Positions 16,284-23,247 of a stretch of 64,000 nucleotides of DNA are shown here, piece by piece. The DNA is from Sphingobacteriales bacterium 50-39 (GTDB lineage Bacteria; Bacteroidota; Bacteroidia; Chitinophagales; Chitinophagaceae). The notes below the pieces were generated by a model that was not told the DNA's origin, made no database searches, and worked only from the letters and a program-made list of their open reading frames with translations. The stretch spans positions 1 to 64,000 of the forward strand of contig MKTZ01000002.1 in assembly GCA_001898505.1 (NCBI GenBank), given 5' to 3'. Numbering within the stretch: the first letter of the stretch is position 1; each line of letters opens with the position of its first letter. The position numbers were made by a program, and so were the translations under genes.

Positions 16284-18281
16284 ATGAAAGCCAAGACATC
16301 TCACATCGGACTGGGCACAGCGGGTAGCGCCTTCTTCTCTTTTCATTCGACGCCCGGTCTGATATTCATCCTCCTTAACCTGCTCTTTGTTGCATTATTG
16401 GTGACGCTGTATCTGTATCTCAAGACCAAAGAACTAAAAGAGCTATCTAAAGAAAAAGATAAGGACTATGACCCCTCCCGGCTACAGGAATATCTTAGCT
16501 CACTGGATGGTACTAAAATATCCAGGATCCTCCGGCTACGCCGATCCGGGCGTCATATGCCGGTCTTCACGGGTTTCGTGCTGCTAACAGAACCAGGTAT
16601 CATCATCCTGCTTATCCTGATCCTTATCCCTATCGTCTTCGGTATCCTCCTTATGGCCATAAAGGTCACCCGTATGGTCACGCAATACCGTCGTCGCGGC
16701 CGGCAGCGGGAAGATACCCGGTTTAACGAGTATTTGGACAATCTCCAGGGACAACAGGCGGAAGATGCATTGGACCAGCGCAAAGAAGCGCTTAATTTCC
16801 ATTTAAGTCAAACTGAGCTGTCGGGGGATACCCCTGCCCGTGATACAAGGGGTTTGCTCTATAATATCAGCAGCGAGGGCGTCCTTCCCTTCGTCGCCGT
16901 TAAAAAACGCGCGGCCCGTCGTCCGCCCATCGACCCGGCCCTTTCCAGACTGGTGATCTGGTACATCGGCTGTGCCGCAGCCTGGCTCCTCATCGGAACC
17001 ACCATCGGAGAATATATCGGAATAAAGTTCGTGGCTCCGGATGCCGATCATCTCCCCTGGCTCAGCTTTGGACGCCTGCGGCCTGTACATACTAATGCAG
17101 TATTCTGGGGATGGGCTTCCCTGGGCATGCTGGGCCTGGGACACTATATCATCCCGCGGGTAAGCAATGCACCCCTCCATAGTATAAAAAAAGGATGGTG
17201 GACACTGATCCTCATCAACGCAGCCGTCCTGCTGGGCTCGTTTTCCCTCATGGCGGGGATCAACAATGGCGGTGGCGAATACCGCGAATACATCTGGCCC
17301 ATTATGTCCCTTTTTGGTCTGGGATGCATACTGGCTCTGCAAAATTTTCTCCGCACTGTTGCTAAGCGGACTACACATGAGATCTATATTTCCAACTGGT
17401 ACATCATTTCCGCGCTTATGTTCGTGCTGGTGATAGCCTTTATCGCCTACCTGCCCTGGTGGCAGAATGGCCTGGGTGAGACCATCGTACAGGGATACTA
17501 CATGCACCAGGGTGTCGGCATGTGGTTTATGTTCTTTACGCTGGGTATCGTATACTATTTTCTGCCACAGCAGCTCAACCGCCCCATCTGGTCTTATAGC
17601 CTGGGCATACTGGCATTCTGGTCGCAGATATTGTTCTATACGGTCATCGGTACCCATCATTTTGTCTTCAGCTCCATTCCCTGGTGGCTGCAGACGGTGG
17701 CGATAGTCGGCAGCATGGGGATGATCATACCCGTTACAGCAGGTACGACCAATTTCCTGCTTACCATCCGGGGTTCCTGGCATAGCCTGTCTTCCAGCTA
17801 TACCCTCCCCTTTTTCCTGGTGGGTATCATCTTCTATTTTACGGGCTCCATGCAGGGCACGGCGGAGGCGTTTCGCAGTACCAATCGCATCTGGCATTTT
17901 ACAGACTTTACGGTGGCCCATTCACACCTTACCATGTACGGCATCATCAGCTTTTTCTTATGGGCGTCCATGTATGCAGTGGTCCCCCGTCTGACGGGTA
18001 AAGAAGCGCCCCAACTTACCATTGGCGCACATTTCTGGCTGGCACTTATCGGTCTTCTCTTTTATACGGTGCCACTCATGTACGGCAGCACGCTCAAAGG
18101 GGTCATGTGGACAGAAGGCAAACCTTTCCTGGATGGCGTGGTCTTTATGGCCCCTTACTGGCTCTGGCGCGCCATCGGCGGCAGCCTCATGTGGCTGTCT
18201 CACCTCTTCTTCTGCTATAATATTTATCGTATGGTGGAATTACCTCAACCCAAAATACAGACTGTTCATGCAACTATTTGA
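16284..18281 (+). CDS. ccoN: cbb3-type oxidase subunit I with N-terminal extension
   Basis: A 665-residue membrane protein. The C-terminal 460 residues are a heme-copper oxidase catalytic subunit of cbb3 type. His269 (RPVHTN) is the low-spin heme ligand, His408, His458 and His459 (IGTHH) ligate CuB, and His546/His548 (AHSH) are the two heme ligands in one helix. Tyr452 sits 44 residues after His408, as does the cross-linked Tyr of cbb3 enzymes, and +4 from His408 is Gly rather than the Glu of NO reductases. The glutamate found in cbb3 before the HxH helix is replaced (FTGSMQG). The first 190 residues add two membrane helices and charged linkers not present in standard CcoN. Its 3' end overlaps the next gene. 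Confidence 0.85.
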   Translation: MKAKTSHIGLGTAGSAFFSFHSTPGLIFILLNLLFVALLVTLYLYLKTKELKELSKEKDKDYDPSRLQEYLSSLDGTKISRILRLRRSGRHMPVFTGFVLLTEPGIIILLILILIPIVFGILLMAIKVTRMVTQYRRRGRQREDTRFNEYLDNLQGQQAEDALDQRKEALNFHLSQTELSGDTPARDTRGLLYNISSEGVLPFVAVKKRAARRPPIDPALSRLVIWYIGCAAAWLLIGTTIGEYIGIKFVAPDADHLPWLSFGRLRPVHTNAVFWGWASLGMLGLGHYIIPRVSNAPLHSIKKGWWTLILINAAVLLGSFSLMAGINNGGGEYREYIWPIMSLFGLGCILALQNFLRTVAKRTTHEIYISNWYIISALMFVLVIAFIAYLPWWQNGLGETIVQGYYMHQGVGMWFMFFTLGIVYYFLPQQLNRPIWSYSLGILAFWSQILFYTVIGTHHFVFSSIPWWLQTVAIVGSMGMIIPVTAGTTNFLLTIRGSWHSLSSSYTLPFFLVGIIFYFTGSMQGTAEAFRSTNRIWHFTDFTVAHSHLTMYGIISFFLWASMYAVVPRLTGKEAPQLTIGAHFWLALIGLLFYTVPLMYGSTLKGVMWTEGKPFLDGVVFMAPYWLWRAIGGSLMWLSHLFFCYNIYRMVELPQPKIQTVHATI

Positions 18282-19281
18282 CGATCATAAAAAGCTATTC
18301 GGCACGGCCTTTCTTTTCTTTCTGATATTGAGCATATTCGTGGTCATACTCCCCGCATTGGATATCCAACGGAATAACGCTCCCCTGCCCGGCGGGAGGG
18401 CGCTCAGCGAAGACGCCGAAAAAGGCAGGCTGGTCTTTATCGCCAATGGCTGTGTAGCCTGTCATACGCAACAGGTACGCAGCACGGAAATGGACAGGAC
18501 CTGGGGAAGCCGCCCCTCTGTCGCAGCTGATTATGCGCGCGTTCGCCGCACGGATCTTTGGCGTAATACAGCCACCCTGATGGGCACGGAACGAACAGGC
18601 CCCGACCTTACCAACATAGGGGCACGTCAGCCGGCCGACAACTGGCACCTTGCCCATCTTTTCAACCCCCGCATCGTAGTGAAAGAGTCCATCATGCCTG
18701 CTTATCCCTGGATGTTCGAGATCAAAAAGACACCGTCAAACTCCGACAAGGTCGTATCGGTGCCGGAGGAGTTTTTAGAAGATCCGCAAACAAAAGTAGT
18801 GGCGACACAAGAAGCCCTTTACCTGGTAGCCTACCTGCAATCACTTAAACAGGCGCCCCTCCCTGATGGCCGTCCGCTACCTCAGTTCCTCGTTGCCCCT
18901 GGCGCCAGCATCAAGACCGCCACCTCCGATGAGCCACCTGCAAAAGGTCCCGATGGAGCACAGCTCTACGCCACCAACTGCCAGTCCTGCCATCAGCCCA
19001 ATGGCGAAGGTCTCAAAGGCGCTTTCCCGTCCTTGAAGGGGAGTAAGGTGGTATTGGATGACAACCCCGAGCTACAGGCTACTATCATCATGAATGGCTA
19101 TACAGGTCGCGTCTCTGAAGGCTATGGCCCCATGCCGCCGGTTGGCGTCAATAACAACCTTACTCCGGAAGAGGTCACGGCCATCATGAATTATGAACGT
19201 ACCAGCTGGGGCAACAATGGCAAAAAAGCAGAAGTGGCTGCCATCGAAAAATTCATACAATCATTAAAGGACAAACAATGA
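18268..19281 (+). CDS. ccoO: CcoO-like subunit fused to a second cytochrome c domain
   Basis: A 337-residue membrane-anchored diheme c-type cytochrome. After an N-terminal helix (residues 10-30) comes a CcoO-type domain: Cys62-Cys65-His66 (GCVACHTQQVRS), TGPDLTNIGAR, and the axial methionine region IMPAYPWM. From about residue 225 a second cytochrome c domain follows, with Cys238-Cys241-His242 (CQSCHQPNGEG) and GPMPPVG near the axial Met. It would carry electrons to subunit I from a donor cytochrome. The ATG at 18268 overlaps the subunit I gene by 14 bases. No separate CcoP gene is present; this fused domain probably replaces it. Confidence 0.88.
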   Translation: MQLFDDHKKLFGTAFLFFLILSIFVVILPALDIQRNNAPLPGGRALSEDAEKGRLVFIANGCVACHTQQVRSTEMDRTWGSRPSVAADYARVRRTDLWRNTATLMGTERTGPDLTNIGARQPADNWHLAHLFNPRIVVKESIMPAYPWMFEIKKTPSNSDKVVSVPEEFLEDPQTKVVATQEALYLVAYLQSLKQAPLPDGRPLPQFLVAPGASIKTATSDEPPAKGPDGAQLYATNCQSCHQPNGEGLKGAFPSLKGSKVVLDDNPELQATIIMNGYTGRVSEGYGPMPPVGVNNNLTPEEVTAIMNYERTSWGNNGKKAEVAAIEKFIQSLKDKQ

Positions 19282-19547
19282 AAAAATATTCCGTTTTATT
19301 ACTGATCCTCCTCATAAATATCGCAGCGCATGCCTGTCCGGCCTGTGAAAAAGCACAACCCCGCCTGCTGCGTGGCATCATCCATGGGGCAGGTCCGGAT
19401 AGCCGCTGGGATTATCTCATCGTCTGGCTGGCGGTCATCGCTACAGTGGGCACGCTTTTCTATTCCATAAAATGGCTGATCCATCCGGGGGAGTCCGATG
19501 CTTCCCATATCAAACATTCTATATTCCATCACGACAACCTCGGATAA
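19278..19547 (+). CDS. Small membrane protein of the oxidase operon
   Basis: An 89-residue protein with a signal-like first helix ending in AHACPACEKAQ, a second helix at about residues 46-67, and a His-rich tail (SHIKHSIFHHD). The ATGA overlap with the cytochrome gene shows tight coupling. The CPAC pair just after the first helix would face the periplasm. It could be an accessory or assembly subunit, but I recognise no family. Confidence 0.7.
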   Translation: MKKYSVLLLILLINIAAHACPACEKAQPRLLRGIIHGAGPDSRWDYLIVWLAVIATVGTLFYSIKWLIHPGESDASHIKHSIFHHDNLG

Positions 19548-19548
19548 A

Positions 19549-19962
19549 ATGAAAGACCTCAGCACGCTCTACCTGTTCATAGACGACGAGCAGCAACCCA
19601 TTGCCCGCCTGAACGCCCCGGTGACATTCGAGCTGGACACCACACGGCTGGTGGACGGGAAACACACGCTAAAGATCGTCAGCCGCGATCCCTCGGGCAA
19701 AGAAGGTATACGCATCGTCCCATTTGAAGTTCGTAATGGCCCTGCCATTTCCATCGAGGGGTTGAAGGAAGAGGCCGTAGTGGATGGCATTGTACCCCTG
19801 ATGATCAATGCATATGGCAAAGGCGACCAGAAAAGCTTCCTCATCGGTGGTAGCGAAACACCTCAAAGCATCCCTTACTGGATATTCATTCTGTTAATAC
19901 TTTTCGTGGCATGGGCCATCTACTATGGCATCACCACATCATCCGTCAATCTTTTCAAATGA
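19549..19962 (+). CDS. Membrane-anchored protein with Ig-like periplasmic domain
   Basis: A 137-residue protein with no signal peptide in the reading frame from ATG 19549, an all-beta-looking N-terminal domain (LYLFIDDEQQPIARL, LVDGKHTLKIVSRDPSG) and a C-terminal helix at about 108-128 (PYWIFILLILFVAWAIYYG). It starts one base after the stop of the previous gene and overlaps the next by four bases. The pattern resembles tail-anchored Ig-like accessory proteins, but no family is recognised. Translation from further upstream would overlap the previous gene and is less likely. Confidence 0.65.
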   Translation: MKDLSTLYLFIDDEQQPIARLNAPVTFELDTTRLVDGKHTLKIVSRDPSGKEGIRIVPFEVRNGPAISIEGLKEEAVVDGIVPLMINAYGKGDQKSFLIGGSETPQSIPYWIFILLILFVAWAIYYGITTSSVNLFK

Positions 19963-20381
19963 TCAATCTCAGTCAACTATTGATCCCATTGCTATGGGCA
20001 GGCATGACAGCCGGTATCAGCTTTATCGAAGCCCCGTTGAAATTCAGAGCGCCAGGAATTACTATTCCGCTGGGTCTCGGCATCGGCCGGCTGGTATTCC
20101 GTGCGCTGAATAAGGTAGAATGGATATTCTACTCCCTTTGGACGGTTCCCTGGTTCATCACCCAACATACTATTCCGTTCATACCTCTGCTTATAGGAAT
20201 GATCCTCCTTCTGCAGACTTTTTGGTGGCTCCCGCACCTGGACAAAAGGGCCAGCCTGATCCGGCAGGGGCAAACACCACAGGGAAGATCCCTGCATATC
20301 TATTACGCCTCGGCGGAAGTGCTCAAATTCTTTCTGCTCGTTGCTTACGGCTGTATCTATACACTCAATCATAAAATTTAA
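19959..20381 (+). CDS. Four-helix integral membrane protein, oxidase operon
   Basis: A 140-residue hydrophobic protein with helices at about 5-24, 45-65, 67-90 and 115-135. The sequence includes GISFIEAPLKFRAPG and a His near the start of the third helix (TQHTIPFIPLL). ATGA coupling to the previous gene places it in the operon. It resembles small DUF4149/TMEM205-like membrane proteins only in general layout. Function unknown. Confidence 0.7.
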   Translation: MINLSQLLIPLLWAGMTAGISFIEAPLKFRAPGITIPLGLGIGRLVFRALNKVEWIFYSLWTVPWFITQHTIPFIPLLIGMILLLQTFWWLPHLDKRASLIRQGQTPQGRSLHIYYASAEVLKFFLLVAYGCIYTLNHKI

Positions 20382-20387
20382 ACGACT

Positions 20388-21092
20388 ATGTCAACTATTG
20401 AAAATATCGAAAGCGCTACCGTCGGCGAGATCGCTGCCAGCGATATACGGAAGGCCGATGTGTTCCGGAAAATGGGGATCGACTTTTGCTGTGGCGGCAG
20501 GAAGACGCTGAAAGAGGCGGCCGGCCAGGCGGGTATCACAGAGGCCCAGCTAAGAGAAGCCCTGGAAAAAACACCTCCGGTCGGGGCGTCCCATCCGCAA
20601 CATGATTTCTCCAGCTGGGACCTTGCCTTCCTGGCGGATTATATTTGTAACGTTCATCACCGTTATATAAGAGAAAACGCCGCAGTGCTGGAGAATCTGT
20701 CCTTGAAAGTAGCCAACCGTCATGGGGCCCAACATCCTGAGCTGATACATCTGGCCACAGGCATCCGGGGCTTTCTCCACCATCTGTTGTCACATATCAA
20801 TAAGGAAGAGAACATCCTCTTCCCCCTCATCCGGCAGCTGGCTTCGAAAAAATACAACGGCGACGAATATATGGACATCAGCGCTCCTGTCAGGGTGATG
20901 GAACAGGAACATCAAGAGGCGGGCGATGAGCTAAAACAGTTTCGGCAACTTACCCATGATTATGTCTTGCCCGCCGACGCCTGCAATTCCTATACCTACC
21001 TGTTTGGGAAAATGAAAGAGTTTGAGGATGATCTGTTCCAACACATTCACCTGGAAAACAACATTCTTTTCCCTAAGGCATTGCAACTCTAA
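20388..21092 (+). CDS. ric: Iron-sulfur cluster repair di-iron protein Ric
   Basis: A 234-residue cytoplasmic protein of the ScdA/YtfE/NorA family, which repairs Fe-S clusters damaged by NO or peroxide. The N-terminal ScdA_N domain has the conserved cysteines in KMGIDFCCGGRKTLKEA. The hemerythrin-like part (residues 80-234) supplies His and Glu ligands in NVHHRYIRENA, HHLLSHINKEENILFPL, MEQEHQEAGDEL and HIHLENNILFPKAL. Length and domain order match the family exactly. Its place downstream of an Rrf2 regulator and oxidase genes points to nitrosative or oxidative stress. Confidence 0.95.
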   Translation: MSTIENIESATVGEIAASDIRKADVFRKMGIDFCCGGRKTLKEAAGQAGITEAQLREALEKTPPVGASHPQHDFSSWDLAFLADYICNVHHRYIRENAAVLENLSLKVANRHGAQHPELIHLATGIRGFLHHLLSHINKEENILFPLIRQLASKKYNGDEYMDISAPVRVMEQEHQEAGDELKQFRQLTHDYVLPADACNSYTYLFGKMKEFEDDLFQHIHLENNILFPKALQL

Positions 21093-21099
21093 GCTCGCT

Positions 21100-22353
21100 A
21101 TGGCAGACATCGACATCGGACGGGCGCCCGCGAACAGTATTGTGCTCCCCTTCTTTGGAGCGGGCGCCCTTTTTTACCTGGCCCTTTCTTTCCTCCTGCT
21201 TCTCTCCGGCGCAGATTGGAGTGGGTACTATTTTACACCGCACCTGCTTGCCCTCGTTCATACCGCTGCGCTGGGTTGGGGCAGCATGGTCATCTTTGGC
21301 GCCTCGTATCAAATACTGCCCGTCATATGCGGGCGGGATCTTTTCAGCCCCGGTCTGGCTCGTGCGTCTTTTATATGTCTCACTACAGGAGTGCTTTTCC
21401 TGGCGCCGTCCTTTTGGTGGTTCACTCCAGGTTGGACAATGATCACAGGCGGAGCATCGGTAGTCGTCGCAGCCATACTTTATAACGTCAATGCATTCTG
21501 CACGACGGGCGCCTGTAAACGATATTCTACGCAAAGGCTTTTTATCCTTTCTTCAGCCTGCTGGCTGCTCCTGACTACAACGGCAGGTCTGCTGCTGGCG
21601 ATCAATCTTGGACACCCTTTTATCTTCCGTAACCACCTCGACCTGCTAAAGCTCCATGCCCATGCGGGGCTGGCGGGATGGTTCCTGTTATTGATCACTG
21701 GAGTGAGCACCAAACTGGTCCCTATGTTCCTCCTGGGTAAGTCTTCCAAAACCCGCTGGCTGTATATTTCCTTTGGGGCGCAGAACACGGGGCTGCTCCT
21801 GTTCATAATCGATGGATTGGCGAACGGCCCGTCGTACAGGTTCCTGCTGTATGCGGCATTGGTCGCCTTGGGTATCATTGCCTGGATGATCTGGCTGATA
21901 GACTGTTTTAAGAACAGAGCGAGAAAAGCTATCGACTGGCCTATGAAGCATGTATTGCTGTCCTTCCCCTTCCTGCTTCTTTCATTTTTGCTCATCCCCC
22001 TGGTATACTACAACGCCCGGCCAAAATGGGCGCTCGTATATGGGCTATTCCTTTTTCTTGGCTGGATCACTTCTATCCTGTTGGGCATGACCTTTAAGAC
22101 CCTACCCTTCATCGTATGGAATGGCCGCTATAAAAACCTCAACGGGAAAATAAAGATACCCATGCCCAAACAGCTATATAACGAGCAATGGGTGAGCTAC
22201 CAGCTTATTTCACACCTGTCAGCTCTCCTGCTGTTGATCGTGGGAGTTGTATTACAGGAAATGCTCCTCATCCGGCTGGCGTTATGGATTGGTCTGGCCA
22301 CGGCCATCCTTTACACGTGCAACGCTTTCAAGATTATTTTGCATCGGCTTTAA
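21100..22353 (+). CDS. Polytopic heme-copper/NnrS-like membrane protein
   Basis: A 417-residue protein with about twelve hydrophobic helices. Histidines cluster at helix starts (HLLALVHTAALGWGSMVI and LLKLHAHAGLAGWFLLLI), as in heme-binding NnrS and heme-copper oxidase folds, but the full oxidase ligand set is absent. The start is ATG 21100, seven bases after the ric stop. NnrS-type proteins protect against NO, and the neighbourhood fits that role. I cannot tell NnrS from an oxidase-derived relative without a profile search. Confidence 0.65.
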   Translation: MADIDIGRAPANSIVLPFFGAGALFYLALSFLLLLSGADWSGYYFTPHLLALVHTAALGWGSMVIFGASYQILPVICGRDLFSPGLARASFICLTTGVLFLAPSFWWFTPGWTMITGGASVVVAAILYNVNAFCTTGACKRYSTQRLFILSSACWLLLTTTAGLLLAINLGHPFIFRNHLDLLKLHAHAGLAGWFLLLITGVSTKLVPMFLLGKSSKTRWLYISFGAQNTGLLLFIIDGLANGPSYRFLLYAALVALGIIAWMIWLIDCFKNRARKAIDWPMKHVLLSFPFLLLSFLLIPLVYYNARPKWALVYGLFLFLGWITSILLGMTFKTLPFIVWNGRYKNLNGKIKIPMPKQLYNEQWVSYQLISHLSALLLLIVGVVLQEMLLIRLALWIGLATAILYTCNAFKIILHRL

Positions 22354-22417
22354 TATTTTACTGCTCCCTTGCGCCAGGGTCGGCTGACATCCAGCTGTAT
22401 ACGGGTATTTCCCAAAT

Positions 22418-22792
22418 CTACCGCGAAATGGCGAACCTTCCGTAGGCTGTAAATATAGCCAGTGACAATAATATAAAATTGGTAGCCACATTTCCCGGCT
22501 CTTTTCTCCTATAATGTATCGGGGCGGCAAATACCATGATAATGGCAAAACACACGGCTGTTATAGGGGTCAATACAGGGGTGATACCTGTCAACCAGGG
22601 TACGATGATCCCCATCATGCCCAACAGCTCCGCAATACCGATGATCCGGATATAGGAATGTGGCAGGCCGGCCACCCCCGTCTGCCCTTTCTTCCCCACC
22701 AGGGTTGCTTCCGAATAGATGGATTTACAAAGACCTGAGTAGCCAAAGGCCAGCGCCAGCGCTACTTGACAAGACCATAATAACGTGTTCAT
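22418..22792 (-). CDS. DoxX family membrane protein
   Basis: A 124-residue, four-helix protein. LALAFGYSGLCKS, then the basic loop, RIIGIAELLGMMGIIVPWL and the final helix follow the DoxX pattern. It is convergent with the respiratory run. Members of this family are linked to redox processes at the membrane, but the exact role is not known. The gene has its own upstream gap of 70 bases before the Crp remnant. Confidence 0.82.
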   Translation of the reverse strand: MNTLLWSCQVALALAFGYSGLCKSIYSEATLVGKKGQTGVAGLPHSYIRIIGIAELLGMMGIIVPWLTGITPVLTPITAVCFAIIMVFAAPIHYRRKEPGNVATNFILLSLAIFTAYGRFAISR

Positions 22793-22865
22793 AACTTTGT
22801 TTTTTTACAATACAAAGCTCCGACACGCTGCCGGGATGACCTTTGACAATTATCAAAAACAAGAA

Positions 22866-23246
22866 TCAATGCTGCGCCCTTATCCGGCTGAGTGTTTCCT
22901 GCGTGATACCGAGATAGGAAGCGATCATCCCCAATGGAACTCTTTGGATAAAACTGGGATTAGTATCTATCAATGTCCTGTAACGTTGTGCTGCCGTGGC
23001 AAAATGCAGATCGTCAAATCGTTGTTGCAACTGTATCAGCCCAAAGCTGACCAGCAGCCTGCCCAGCCTTTCGATATCATGATAATGCTTGTAAAGCTTT
23101 TCCAGTTCATCGCAATGCAATCCCCACAGAACCGCATCCTCCAGTAACTCGATCCCCCTCCTATCCGGCTGCCTTGTAAGGAAGCTGATAATGGAACAGG
23201 CAAACATACCCTCCGCGCTCAGCCAGTCGGTGACATCCTTGCCAGA
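22866..23246 (-). pseudogene. Crp/Fnr family regulator lacking its N-terminal half
   Basis: The frame reads GKDVTDWLSAEGMFACSIIS, which matches the middle of the cyclic-nucleotide-binding-like domain of Bacteroidota Crp/Fnr proteins, and continues to a normal C-terminal helix-turn-helix (QRVPLGMIASYLGITQETL) ending RIRAQH. The first 70 or so residues of a usual 190 are missing. The homologous sequence begins immediately after the TAG stop of the ABC permease, with no gap. An ATG at 23207 could still express 113 residues. I read it as a 5' deletion that fused the two loci. Confidence 0.78.
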
Positions 23247-23247
23247 G

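Noticed and set aside
16803-17921. 372-codon minus-strand frame opposite the oxidase gene
   Set aside because: The opposite strand carries all heme and copper ligands in order. The antisense product is polar, repetitive in Gly/Asp/His and unlike any protein family.
16284-18281. Nitric oxide reductase (NorB) instead of an oxidase
   Set aside because: The Glu four residues after the first CuB-site His in NorB is Gly here, the cross-link Tyr452 is present, and the partner is CcoO-like. A secondary NO reductase activity cannot be excluded.
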